Shown: positions 52,428 through 61,343 of the stretch, piece after piece
Position numbering within the stretch: position 1 is the first letter of the stretch
How the letters are laid out: the number at the start of each line of letters is the position of its first letter
Assembly: GCF_008923245.1 (NCBI RefSeq)
Contig: NZ_WBOS01000008.1
Location: 1-64,000 of the forward strand
Direction: 5' to 3'
Source of the DNA: Cytobacillus depressus
Lineage (GTDB): Bacteria; Bacillota; Bacilli; Bacillales; Cytobacillaceae
Length of the DNA stretch: 64,000 nt
Program-made: the position numbers and the translations under genes
Notes under the pieces: generated by a model
Told to the model about the DNA's origin: nothing
Seen by the model: only the letters and a program-made list of their open reading frames with translations
The model's database searches: none

Positions 52428-52705
52428 ATTGTAAAAAGCACCCCGATATTGTTATGTTAACATAATGAAATAAAACGGATATCGCTAAAAAAGATAAAAG
52501 AGAAACTGTAAATTTTACAACTTTATTAAATATTCCAAAATAGTGTTGTTACTTTTGTGAGGAATTAGTATGATAGGAAAAATAGAATTTGAAACATTCA
52601 GAACCGTACTTTTTAAATTTTATAGGAAGAAAATCTTTAATATACATTCTTCCTTAACTCATCGCATACATAAACTAAAGGATTTAGAAAAAGGAGGGAG
52701 CGTGT

Positions 52706-53641
52706 ATGAGCGAAAAATCAATTACGGTCGAACAATTAGTTCAGAAGTTTTCATTAGAAGTGTTAGCCGGAGAGGATCAGCTTCAGCGGACGGTCACCGC
52801 ACCAAAGACAAAACGTCCTGGATTGGAATTTATTGACTACTTTGATTTCCTGCCAATGGAACAAGTTCAAGTTCTCGGCAAACATGAAGTCAATTATTTA
52901 CAGACATTAACCGATAGCGAACGCAAGCAACGTGTACGTAATATTGTGAAATACAATCCTCCTTGTATTATTGTGACAGCACACGAGGATCGACCTGATC
53001 ATTTGGTCCAAAACTGCAGGGAAGAGAACATTCCATTGCTGCAAACGCGAGAACCCACTAACGAGTTCATTGCAAAAATTGATGCCTTTATGGTCAAAAC
53101 ATTGGCAGAAGAAATTGCTGTCCATGGTGTCTGCGTAAATGTTTCCGGTATCGGCATTTTACTGCGCGGCAAATCAGGAGTAGGAAAAAGCGAGACCGCA
53201 CACACTTTAATTGGCAGGGGGCACCGCCTCATTGCTGACGATATCGTAGTGCTAAAAAAGCTTAGCCCGCGAACGCTTCTCGGTACTCATAATGAAATGA
53301 ATAAGGAATTTCTAGCATTGCGCAGCATCGGGTTATTGAATGTCGTCCGACTATATGGACGGAAGGCCTTTCAAGAAGAGTCCCGGATTGCACTTGATAT
53401 TGAATTGACGAAATGGAAGGATAATTCCCTGAATAACGAATTAGAACTAGAATCGAAATTCACAGAGTACATGGGCGTTCAAATTCCGCATATTCAAATC
53501 CAGCTCCAGCCCGGACGCGATGTGGCAGGACTAATTGAAGCAGCCGCTAATAACTGGTATTTAAAGCAACAAGGCTACAGCGCCGCCGAAGAATTTATGA
53601 AGCGTCTTGAAACAGGAGGACATGAGTCTAGCTGGACATAA
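52706..53641 (+). CDS. HPr kinase/phosphorylase paralogue
   Basis: A 311-residue protein of the HprK/P family: N-terminal domain to about residue 130, then AVHGVCVNVSGIGILLRGKSGVGKSETA with P-loop GKSGVGKS (155-162), and RGHRLIADD with the general-acid region. It departs from normal HprK at conserved places: GDSGVGKS has become GKSGVGKS, the signature EIRGLGIINV is ALRSIGLLNV, and the C-terminal VRPGRN is LQPGRD. It is alone, not in an hprK-lgt operon. So it is probably a second, specialised HprK rather than the catabolite-repression enzyme. SD AAAAAGGAGGG at 52687-52700. Confidence 0.85.
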   Translation: MSEKSITVEQLVQKFSLEVLAGEDQLQRTVTAPKTKRPGLEFIDYFDFLPMEQVQVLGKHEVNYLQTLTDSERKQRVRNIVKYNPPCIIVTAHEDRPDHLVQNCREENIPLLQTREPTNEFIAKIDAFMVKTLAEEIAVHGVCVNVSGIGILLRGKSGVGKSETAHTLIGRGHRLIADDIVVLKKLSPRTLLGTHNEMNKEFLALRSIGLLNVVRLYGRKAFQEESRIALDIELTKWKDNSLNNELELESKFTEYMGVQIPHIQIQLQPGRDVAGLIEAAANNWYLKQQGYSAAEEFMKRLETGGHESSWT

Positions 53642-53680
53642 GTTTTTTGGCGTGGGTATGAAAACGATTCCAATGGAATG

Positions 53681-53719
53681 AAAACCTGACCTCTGAAATG
53701 GATAGTGGCAGGTTTTTTT
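53681..53719 (+). terminator. Terminator of the HprK paralogue gene
   Basis: AAAACCTG / CAGGTTTT stem with a 20-base loop and T-run. It runs directly into the first repeat of the small 52-bp array. Confidence 0.8.
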
Positions 53720-53870
53720 GTTCATGGCTCGCGTTTGGTCGACTCCCCTAATAAAACGGTAGTCATGAACTGTTCATGGCCTGCGTTTTGCCGACATCCC
53801 CAAAAAAACGGTAGTCATGACCTCATAGCACACGCGTCCCCAGCGCCACCAAAAAAACAGCAGTCATTAG
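53719..53870. repeat. Short array of 52-bp repeats related to the array at 31891
   Basis: Two good copies start at 53719 and 53771 (TGTTCATGG, then CGTTT, TCCCC, AAAAACGGTAGTCATGA) and a third, decayed copy starts near 53823. The period is again 52 bp. Shared features with the large array are TGTTCATGG, CGTTT, CCCAA/CCCCAA-AAAAACG and ATGAA. The junction ATGAAC-T-GTTCAT is a perfect palindrome like that of the large array. No coding potential seen. Confidence 0.85.
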
Positions 53871-53941
53871 AGACAATTTCCCCCAATTCCGCTACACTAG
53901 AGGAGTAGAAAAAGTAATCGTACATAGTGAGGGGAAAGAGT

Positions 53942-56074
53942 ATGTGGACACTAGCGCGGTTTGTTACGAAAGCTTATAAATCCATTATTGTAGCTTGGGT
54001 AATTGTGGCTGTTATTATGGCGTTTTACGCGATACGTCTTCCATCGATGCTGCATGGGGATGGGTTTCGCATGAATAGTGAACATGCGGAGGTGATGGAA
54101 ATCGCCGCGGACACATTTGATGTGCCGGGGGAGACGATGTTTCTTGTTTTCAAAAAAGTTAGTGATGAAAAGATTGCATCTACCATTAAAAAGGTCAACG
54201 AAAGGGACGTTGCCTCTGACGTGATATCGCCATTAGAGGATAAAACCTTGTATAAGAACGATTTATCCTACGCGATTCTCCATTTCGCTGATAAAAATAA
54301 AGATATGTCTAAAGTAGTAGCAGATATCCGGAACACGATTAATGATGAAAAAGGAATCATCTTGACGGGGGCTCCCGCGATTTCGAAGGATATTAATACA
54401 GCTAGTCAACGAGACTTAATGATTGCCGAGGCGATTGGACTTCCGATTGCGGTCATCGTTCTCTTGTTTGCCTTTGGAACGGTCGCTGCCTCAGCCATCC
54501 CGCTTATTATCGGGATCACAACCATCATTGTTTCATTTGGTATATTAACAATTTTAGGCGGGCATGTGGATCTTTCCATATTTGTCATGAATATTATTCC
54601 GATGCTTGGGCTCGCGCTTAGCATTGATTTTGCCTTGCTTTTTATTAGCCGTTATCGAGAGGAACGAAAGAAGTCAAACCTATTCGAAGCGATCTCCAAG
54701 ACGATTCGAACGGCTGGGCGTTCAGTTATTTTTTCAGCTCTTTGTGTGTTTATCGGGCTGGGTGCCATGATGTTCATCGAAGTGGAGATTTTTCAAAATA
54801 TCGCGATTGGCGGCATGATTGTTGTGGCGCTGGCGGTTTTGACCTCTGTGACATTGCTGCCATCTGTTTTAATTGTGTTAGGGGATCGAATTGATAAGTG
54901 GCAAGTGATAAAAGTCAATCTGAACGGTGCAGACCGCTGGCGCGTATTCGCAAATGAAGTGATTAAGCGTCCGGTAATCATCACTATCGTTGCTGTCCTT
55001 TTATTAGGAATTGCCATTATCCCGGTAAAAAACATGACATTAACAATCCCGAAAATCGATTCCTTGCCTGCTTCCTATGATTCTCGTCAAGCCTATGAAT
55101 GGCTTGAAGATGAATTTGGGCTCGGGAAAAAAGCCTCCGTATTCCTTGTCGCTACACGCCAAAATGGATGGGAGGATACGGATGGCCTTGAGCAAATCAA
55201 GAAATTAGAACAGGAGCTATCCACTGACCCGCTTGTCGATGAAGTAAAAACCATTTTCACGTTAAGTGGAATTAGCACGCCTGAGGAATGGGAACAAGCA
55301 TTGGCGGTACCTGAAATGGAGGCCCAGCTAAAGCCAATAGCTGAATCATTTATTCAGAAGAATCAGCTGTTTATTCCGCTTACGTTAAATGCTTCCGGCA
55401 GTTCTAATAAGGCGCAGGATTGGGTTCGGAACCTGGCTGAAAAGGAAACAGAGTTTGATCTTTTAATTGGGGGCCAGCCGAAGTTCAACCAAGAAATCTT
55501 TGATGAAATTTCGAATAAAATTTGGCTCGTATTAACCGTTATTATCGTTTCGACCTTCTTTATTCTTCTGTTAGCCTTTAGGTCAATATTAATCCCGATT
55601 AAAGCCATTTTAATGAATATTATTGGCTTGGCTGCAACATTCGGGGCTCTTGTATACATTTTTCAGTACGGACATTTCGGTTTGTCAGCCGGGACGATTG
55701 CACTGATCATACCAGTTCTTGTCTTTAGTCTTGTATTCGGCTTAAGTATGGATTATGAAGTTTTTCTGATTTCGCGAATGCAAGAAGAGTATGCTAATTC
55801 ATTTGACAATGACCGCGCAACGGTAGAAGGGCTTGCGAATACGAGTAAAATTATTACCTCTGCTGCTCTCATCATGATTGTTTTAACGGGGGCCTTTGCC
55901 TTTACAGATGTTATGCCGGTAAAGCAAATTGGGGTTGGGATCGCCATTGCAGTCGCGATTGATGCAACTATCATCCGACTCTTGCTCGTCCCTAGCTTAA
56001 TGAAGCTATTTGGAAAATGGAACTGGTGGCTGCCGTTTAGAAAAGGCGAATACAAAGCAGGGAACTGGCATTAG
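53942..56074 (+). CDS. MMPL/RND-family transporter
   Basis: A 710-residue membrane protein read from ATG 53942 with GAGGGGAAAG upstream. Layout is typical RND: helix 1 (about 13-33), a soluble domain of about 130 residues, six helices, a second soluble domain (about 375-520) and five closing helices. NIIPMLGLALSIDFALLFISRYREER (helix 4 region) and VFGLSMDYEVFLISRMQEEY in the second half are the paired MMPL motifs with conserved Asp that move protons. Resembles B. subtilis YdfJ/YdgH; substrates may be lipids or drugs. Confidence 0.9.
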   Translation: MWTLARFVTKAYKSIIVAWVIVAVIMAFYAIRLPSMLHGDGFRMNSEHAEVMEIAADTFDVPGETMFLVFKKVSDEKIASTIKKVNERDVASDVISPLEDKTLYKNDLSYAILHFADKNKDMSKVVADIRNTINDEKGIILTGAPAISKDINTASQRDLMIAEAIGLPIAVIVLLFAFGTVAASAIPLIIGITTIIVSFGILTILGGHVDLSIFVMNIIPMLGLALSIDFALLFISRYREERKKSNLFEAISKTIRTAGRSVIFSALCVFIGLGAMMFIEVEIFQNIAIGGMIVVALAVLTSVTLLPSVLIVLGDRIDKWQVIKVNLNGADRWRVFANEVIKRPVIITIVAVLLLGIAIIPVKNMTLTIPKIDSLPASYDSRQAYEWLEDEFGLGKKASVFLVATRQNGWEDTDGLEQIKKLEQELSTDPLVDEVKTIFTLSGISTPEEWEQALAVPEMEAQLKPIAESFIQKNQLFIPLTLNASGSSNKAQDWVRNLAEKETEFDLLIGGQPKFNQEIFDEISNKIWLVLTVIIVSTFFILLLAFRSILIPIKAILMNIIGLAATFGALVYIFQYGHFGLSAGTIALIIPVLVFSLVFGLSMDYEVFLISRMQEEYANSFDNDRATVEGLANTSKIITSAALIMIVLTGAFAFTDVMPVKQIGVGIAIAVAIDATIIRLLLVPSLMKLFGKWNWWLPFRKGEYKAGNWH

Positions 56075-56091
56075 AATAAACCAACGCTCAT

Positions 56092-56128
56092 CACAGATCA
56101 CAACTTAACATGTGATCTGTGTTTTTTT
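56092..56128 (+). terminator. Terminator of the MMPL gene
   Basis: Perfect 11-bp stem CACAGATCACA (56092-56102) / TGTGATCTGTG (56111-56121) and seven T residues. Confidence 0.93.
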
Positions 56129-56214
56129 GAAGCAAAAAGGTATAGAAAAATTCGACACTCGAAAAATAAAGAGTATAATAGAAAAATAATTTTAAGCAAT
56201 AAAGGATGAAATCA

Positions 56215-57495
56215 TTGAACAAACAAAATAGCAAATACAGATGGGTTGTCTTTGCTGCGGTGTTGTTTATTTATTGCGTCATCGTGAGTCAAAGAACAGC
56301 ACCAGGATTAATTACAGATCAATTGATGAAGGATTTTAGTTTAACGGCTTCCACGATTGGTCTATTAACGAGTATTCAATTTTTGGCCTATGCCAGTTTG
56401 CAAATCCCGATTGGCATTCTGTCTGATCGTTTTGGGCCCAATTTGTTTCTTATTATGGGAACATTGCTTAATGGTTTAGGCACCTTGATTTACAGCATGG
56501 CCGGCCATGAATATGTGCTTCTGCTTGCCAGATTACTGGTAGGGATGGGGGATGCGGCTATATGGGTGAATTTAGTTTTAATATTAAGTATTTGGTTTAA
56601 AGGGAATGAATTTGTTGGCTTAATTGGGATAGCGGGGATGGCTGGGAGCCTCGGCTTCTTGCTGGCGACGCTGCCTTTTTCAGAGTGGATCACCGCATGG
56701 GGCTGGCGTGGCCCATTTTTGACAACAGGGATCGTTCTGTGTGTATCAGTAGCGATTCAGTACTATCTTCTTGTTCATAAGCCAAAGCAATTGTTTAAAG
56801 CAGAAGCCCCTTCAAAGGGAACAATGCGAAAACAACAGCCGAAGCAAGAAAAGACGACTGTATTATTGAGGCGCGTCTTAACGAGTAGGCAAGCTTGGGC
56901 AACATTTTTTTGCCATTTTGGTATTGTCGGCACTTTTGTCGGCTTTATCGGCTCATGGGCCGTTCCATATGGGATGCATATGTATGGAATGACGCGGTCA
57001 GATGCGAGCCAACTTATTATGATTGGGTTTATTGGTGCCATCGTGGGATCGCCATTCATAGGCTGGCTGGCCAAAAGGCTAGGGACAATCAAGCGCCCGT
57101 ATTTGGTAGCCCAGTTTGCTACCTTTTGCTGTTGGGTTGTACTTCTGCTGTTTAGCGGGAAGCCCCCAATTTCCGTGATTATCCCACTCTTCTTTTTCAT
57201 TGGCTTTTGTCACGGATCCAATCCGTTAACCTTTGCCGTTGTTCGTCAATCCTTCCATGTGAAGGATGTCGGCTTTGTTTCAGGATTTGCAAATACAGGC
57301 GGTTTTTTAAGTGCGGTGCTTCTTCCAAGCGTTTTTGGTAAAGTATTGGATCATTTCCAAGCGGCCCCGATTTATGTCGGCTACCACTATGGGTTTATCA
57401 TTCCAGTCTTATTTTCAATGATTGGTTTACTCGGCGGTATACTGCTTAAAGAGGAGCGCCAGGAAGCAAAGAAACAAGAAAAAGCGATGGCTTAG
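56215..57495 (+). CDS. MFS transporter (nucleoside salvage cluster)
   Basis: A 426-residue major-facilitator protein with twelve helices. The loop 2-3 motif is IPIGILSDRFGPN, and the N-half helix 4-5 region has LARLLVGMGDAAIWVNLVLILSIWF. TTG at 56215 is chosen because AAAGGA lies eight bases before it; ATG 56206 overlaps that SD and remains possible. The next genes are a ribokinase and a nucleoside hydrolase, so a nucleoside or ribose import role is inferred, not shown. Confidence 0.85.
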   Translation: MNKQNSKYRWVVFAAVLFIYCVIVSQRTAPGLITDQLMKDFSLTASTIGLLTSIQFLAYASLQIPIGILSDRFGPNLFLIMGTLLNGLGTLIYSMAGHEYVLLLARLLVGMGDAAIWVNLVLILSIWFKGNEFVGLIGIAGMAGSLGFLLATLPFSEWITAWGWRGPFLTTGIVLCVSVAIQYYLLVHKPKQLFKAEAPSKGTMRKQQPKQEKTTVLLRRVLTSRQAWATFFCHFGIVGTFVGFIGSWAVPYGMHMYGMTRSDASQLIMIGFIGAIVGSPFIGWLAKRLGTIKRPYLVAQFATFCCWVVLLLFSGKPPISVIIPLFFFIGFCHGSNPLTFAVVRQSFHVKDVGFVSGFANTGGFLSAVLLPSVFGKVLDHFQAAPIYVGYHYGFIIPVLFSMIGLLGGILLKEERQEAKKQEKAMA

Positions 57496-57549
57496 TCATC
57501 GAGTTAGAATCTAACTTTGGATACAAATAAAAATGGACAGGTGGTCAAA

Positions 57550-58458
57550 GTGAATCAAACGATTGTGGTAGTGGGCAGTTTAAATATGGATATGGTCATT
57601 TCGGCAAAAAGAATGCCGAAGCTGGGAGAAACAATCCTTGGAGAAAGTATTTATTATTTACCAGGGGGAAAGGGGGCTAACCAGGCCGTCGGCATTGCCA
57701 AATTAGGCGGGGACGTGAAAATGGTCGGAGCGGTAGGCGAAGATTCGTTTAGTGATGCCATTTTAGACCAGCTTCATCATTATAAAGTCGATACAGAACA
57801 TATTGAAAGAATCCCAAATGCAGCGACTGGTGTTGCTTCTATTTTTCATACCGAAAGTGATAATTGTATAACCGTTATTCCCGGTGCGAATTATAGTTTT
57901 ACATCTAATCGAATCACAAAAAGAATCGAACAAATCATTGCACAAGCGAAGGTTTTGCTTGTGCAATTGGAAATTCCGCTTGAAACGGTTCAATACGTTC
58001 TTTCGATTGCGAAACAGCATGGTGTGAAAACGATATTGAATCCAGCTCCAGCACAGCATTTGACACCTCAGCTGCTTGCTTTAGCTGATTATATTACCCC
58101 AAATGAAACGGAATTAGAAGTTTTATTAGGCTTTCAGATAGCCTCTGAACAGGAATTAGAAAAAGCAATGAAAGATTGGCAGGAAAAATACAACAATACG
58201 CTAATTGTCACTCTTGGTGAAAAGGGCAGTGCGTATTTAGACAATAAAAGCATCAAAATCATTCCATCAGAAAAGGTAAAGGTTGTGGATACGACAGGCG
58301 CAGGCGATTCGTTCAATGCGGCACTTGCTTTCGGAATTGCATCTGACTGGCCCCTTGACCAAGCTGTATCCTTTGCTGTAAAAGCTTCTGGTCAGTCAGT
58401 TACAAAGTTTGGCGCACAAGAGGGCATGCCCTATTATGAAGAGGTCAGCGCAGATTAA
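57550..58458 (+). CDS. rbsK: Ribokinase (PfkB family)
   Basis: A 302-residue sugar kinase read from GTG 57550 with AGGTGG upstream. Motifs: VVVGSLNMDMVISAKRMPKLGET at the N-terminus, substrate motif PGGKGANQAVGIAKLGG, and anion-hole/catalytic motif DTTGAGDSFNAALAFG near the C-terminus with the base Asp. It phosphorylates ribose to ribose-5-phosphate. Next to a nucleoside hydrolase that releases ribose, so the two steps are linked. Confidence 0.92.
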   Translation: MNQTIVVVGSLNMDMVISAKRMPKLGETILGESIYYLPGGKGANQAVGIAKLGGDVKMVGAVGEDSFSDAILDQLHHYKVDTEHIERIPNAATGVASIFHTESDNCITVIPGANYSFTSNRITKRIEQIIAQAKVLLVQLEIPLETVQYVLSIAKQHGVKTILNPAPAQHLTPQLLALADYITPNETELEVLLGFQIASEQELEKAMKDWQEKYNNTLIVTLGEKGSAYLDNKSIKIIPSEKVKVVDTTGAGDSFNAALAFGIASDWPLDQAVSFAVKASGQSVTKFGAQEGMPYYEEVSAD

Positions 58459-58482
58459 CAGCCTGAAAGACTTTTACTATCA

Positions 58483-58494
58483 CTGAATAAAGTT
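58483..58494 (+). repeat. Isolated 12-base motif of the dispersed element
   Basis: CTGAATAAAGTT is identical to the start of the element core at 7006 and 46801, and again lies in a gap directly upstream of a gene (58542). The rest of the element is absent, so it is a remnant or a chance match. Confidence 0.4.
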
Positions 58495-58541
58495 TTACTT
58501 TATAAAAGCTAAGCAAAAAGGCAGAAAAGGCGGGTTAAAGA

Positions 58542-59465
58542 ATGAAAAAAGTTATTATTGATGTAGATACTGGAATTGATGATGCAATGGGCATCTTGCT
58601 AGCTGCGAAAAGCGGACTTTGCGATATCCTTGGAATCACAACGGTTTGCGGAAATGTTTCTTTAGAACAAGCAACAATTAACACGAAAAAAGTGCTAACG
58701 CTGCTCGGGAAAGAAAATGAAATTAAAGTGGTTCAAGGGGCAACTCACCCGTTAGTGCGTAAGCCATTCTATGAATTTGGCGTTCATGGGGATAACGGGC
58801 TTGGCGGAGCTCTTGAAGATATGGAAGTAGAACTGATTGATGAAGGATTTGCTCCTGATTTTATCATTGAACAAGCTGAGAAGCACAAAGGGGAAATCAC
58901 GATAATCCTGACTGCTCCCCTAACGAACATGGCTCTTGCTCTTCGGAAGCAGCCGAAATTAAAGGAATGGATCAAAGAGCTTGTTATCATGGGAGGGGCC
59001 TTGGATAAAGCCGGTAATGTCACACCAGCTGCTGAATTTAACATTTATGTTGACCCTGAGGCAGCCAAAATTGTTTTTCACTCAGGCCTCCCTATTACAT
59101 TAGTTAGCTTAGATGTAACGGAAATTACAACGCTTTCTGATGAAGATATTGAAAAAATGCAAGGAAACATCATAGGGGAATTTGTCAAAAACAGTACAGC
59201 TCACTATCTCGATCATTATGAAGAAGTTTACGGAAGAAGAAAATGTTCCATGCATGACCCATTAGCTGTAGGAATTGCATTAGATAAGTCGCTTGTAAAA
59301 ACAAAAAAGTTTTATGTTGACGTAGAAACAAAGAGTGAATTATGCGACGGACATACAATATGTGACTTTAAAAACAAACTGAAGAAAGAACCGAATATCG
59401 ATGTTTGCTTAGAAGTGGACAGTGAAAGATTTATAAACATGCTAATTGAAACACTGAAAAAATAA
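58542..59465 (+). CDS. Ribonucleoside hydrolase (IunH family)
   Basis: A 307-residue nucleoside N-ribohydrolase. The calcium motif is DVDTGIDDAMG at the N-terminus, with further ligands in VHGDNGLGG, TAPLTNMALALR, MGGALDKAGNVTPAAEFNIYVDPEAA and MHDPLAVGIAL. It splits nucleosides into base and ribose. The order MFS-ribokinase-hydrolase makes a short catabolic pathway. The preferred base cannot be read. Confidence 0.92.
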   Translation: MKKVIIDVDTGIDDAMGILLAAKSGLCDILGITTVCGNVSLEQATINTKKVLTLLGKENEIKVVQGATHPLVRKPFYEFGVHGDNGLGGALEDMEVELIDEGFAPDFIIEQAEKHKGEITIILTAPLTNMALALRKQPKLKEWIKELVIMGGALDKAGNVTPAAEFNIYVDPEAAKIVFHSGLPITLVSLDVTEITTLSDEDIEKMQGNIIGEFVKNSTAHYLDHYEEVYGRRKCSMHDPLAVGIALDKSLVKTKKFYVDVETKSELCDGHTICDFKNKLKKEPNIDVCLEVDSERFINMLIETLKK

Positions 59466-59493
59466 ATGATTTAAGACAAGCTCTAAGTCTTGC

Positions 59494-59525
59494 AAAGGCG
59501 TACAAATGAATTGTGTGCCTTTTTC
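59494..59525 (+). terminator. Terminator of the nucleoside operon
   Basis: Imperfect stem AAAGGCGTACA / TGTGTGCCTTT with T-run. Confidence 0.7.
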
Positions 59526-59611
59526 TATCTCTCCCCAAACATTTTAATACAATATACATAATATTTAGGATATAATCATATATATTTCGATTATCGAATA
59601 AAGTGAAACTT

Positions 59612-59742
59612 CATTTAGTGGGGTTCTTTCCAATCCCGCTAAATGTAAGTTGAACAAATCGAGCTTTTACGGGCTGTTGGATCTCCCATGTAACTTTTAT
59701 GGGTCCTATAACTTATTGAATTGGGAGTCTTACAGCCCGCTA
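59612..59742 (+). promoter_or_regulatory. Structured leader or small inverted-repeat element before MFS gene
   Basis: Two hairpins. The first is 14 bp with loop CTTTCC: CATTTAGTGGGGTT (59612-59625) / AATCCCGCTAAATG (59632-59645). The second is long: CGGGCTGT (59670-59677) / ACAGCCCG (59732-59739) enclosing CTCCCA (59683-59688) / TGGGAG (59722-59727). CCCAT (59685-59689) can instead pair with ATGGG (59699-59703), so two folds exclude each other. No T-run follows. It does not match a riboswitch class I know and could also be a dispersed repeat. Confidence 0.5.
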
Positions 59743-59774
59743 ATCTGCGATAAAATTTGAGGGGAACATTGGGG

Positions 59775-60983
59775 ATGTGGCAGAACAGGAATGTTTGGAT
59801 TATTTTATGTGGGGAATTAATTGCTGGGTTAGGCCTATGGATGGGGATTATTGGGAATCTTGAATTTATGCAAGAAAAGGTGCCGTCTGATCTAATGAAA
59901 TCAGTGATTTTAGCAATTGGACTTTTAGCCGGAATAATTGTCGGGCCGATTGCTGGCAGGATTACGGACCAAAAAAAGAAAAAGACTGTGATGCTTTATG
60001 CTGGTTTAGGGAGGATGGCTAGCGTTCTCTTTATGTTTATTGCCTTATATACAGGCTCCGTTTTTTGGCTTATAGCCTTTGGCATTAGCATCCAGATTGC
60101 TGCGTCCTTCTACTTCCCGGCACTGCAGGCGGCGATTCCTTTAATTGTCGGCGGAAGTGAATTATTAAGAATGAACGGAGCCCATATGAATGTGGCCACG
60201 ATTGCTCGAATTATTGGCACGTCTTTAGCGGGCATTCTTCTAGTTATGATGTCACTATTTATGCTGTATTTATCTTCCTTTATCGCTTATTTTCTTTTAT
60301 TCCTTTTTACACTGTTTTTAAAAATTGACGAACCGGATAAAAAGGAAACAAAGGGCTCGTCCAAGTCGAAGGGAGGATTTAAAGAAGTGCTGCCTGTCAT
60401 TAAAGGGCTGCCAGTTGTTTTTATGACGCTTGTTTTAACGCTCGTTCCGCTTTTATTCCTAGGCGGCTTTAACTTAATGGTCATTAAAATAAGTGAGATT
60501 CACGATGATCAATTAATTAAGGGAATTATTTATTCTGCTGAGGGGATTGCCTTTATGATAGGGGCCATGGCTGTGAAGAAAATGAGTGAACGCTGGTCTC
60601 CATATAGCATCATGTTTTTCTTTTCGCTTATTGTTGGGTTTGCGCAAATGTCGTTGTTTTTCGTTGATTCTAAAATACTAGTTGTTGCGGCTTTCGCTGT
60701 TGTCGGTTTTTCTGTTGGCTGCTTCTTTCCAACAGCTGCGACTATTTTTCAAACGAGAATGCCAAAAGATTTCCATGGACGCTTCTTTTCTTTTCGCAGT
60801 ATGTTAGAGCGCGTAATGTTCCAAGTCGTTCTATTAAGTACGGGATTTTTCTTGGATTTAGTTGGAATACAAATAATGGTTGTTATTTTCGGTGTCATTT
60901 CCATTGGGCTGACGGCATACTTTTATCTTCAGTTCAAGCGTCGCGTCGGTCACGAGGATCAGAAGAAAGCCGCCTCTCTTTGA
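59775..60983 (+). CDS. MFS transporter
   Basis: A 402-residue major-facilitator protein with about twelve helices (start ATG 59775; GAGGGG lies ten bases upstream, and earlier TTG codons at 59757 and 59769 are alternatives). The loop 2-3 motif is IVGPIAGRITDQKKKKTVM. The loop between halves is basic and Ser-rich (KKETKGSSKSKGG). It looks like the drug or macrolide efflux branch (MefA/YfiS-like) but no substrate can be assigned. Single gene behind a structured leader. Confidence 0.82.
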   Translation: MWQNRNVWIILCGELIAGLGLWMGIIGNLEFMQEKVPSDLMKSVILAIGLLAGIIVGPIAGRITDQKKKKTVMLYAGLGRMASVLFMFIALYTGSVFWLIAFGISIQIAASFYFPALQAAIPLIVGGSELLRMNGAHMNVATIARIIGTSLAGILLVMMSLFMLYLSSFIAYFLLFLFTLFLKIDEPDKKETKGSSKSKGGFKEVLPVIKGLPVVFMTLVLTLVPLLFLGGFNLMVIKISEIHDDQLIKGIIYSAEGIAFMIGAMAVKKMSERWSPYSIMFFFSLIVGFAQMSLFFVDSKILVVAAFAVVGFSVGCFFPTAATIFQTRMPKDFHGRFFSFRSMLERVMFQVVLLSTGFFLDLVGIQIMVVIFGVISIGLTAYFYLQFKRRVGHEDQKKAASL

Positions 60984-61051
60984 ATTAAATCGGCATAATG
61001 TCAACATCTGTGGATATTCTATCTATGAAGGATAGATAGGAGAGTGATGAC

Positions 61052-61246
61052 ATGCCAATGCAACGTTATAGAAATGCCGCTATGGAACATCAGCGCATCA
61101 TTGCTGCCCAAAATCAAGCGGGGCATTTTGATCGGACGGATACAGAGTTTTCCTTAGAAGAAAGTGTTCAAGAAGCGATTGCTAAAAGCCAAGCATATCA
61201 GGCACAAAATCAACAGCCAACCTATGAGCCGAACAAACCTTTTTAA
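61052..61246 (+). CDS. Small Gln-rich protein, unknown function
   Basis: A 64-residue protein with a good SD (AGGAGAG) before the ATG and its own terminator. It is hydrophilic, rich in Gln, Ala and Glu, with a probable helix in the middle (FSLEESVQEAIAKSQAYQAQ) and a Pro-containing tail. No family is recognised. The SD, terminator and codon use support a real gene. Confidence 0.7.
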   Translation: MPMQRYRNAAMEHQRIIAAQNQAGHFDRTDTEFSLEESVQEAIAKSQAYQAQNQQPTYEPNKPF

Positions 61247-61276
61247 GGCAGCTTGCATTGATAAATATGAGTAAAA

Positions 61277-61309
61277 AGACGAGAGTAAAGATGCTCTCGT
61301 CTATTTTTT
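61277..61309 (+). terminator. Terminator of the small Gln-rich protein gene
   Basis: AGACGAGAG (61277-61285) / CTCTCGTCT (61294-61302) then ATTTTTT. Confidence 0.9.
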
Positions 61310-61343
61310 GGGGTAATATGATAGTAATTAATAGGAAAAGGAG

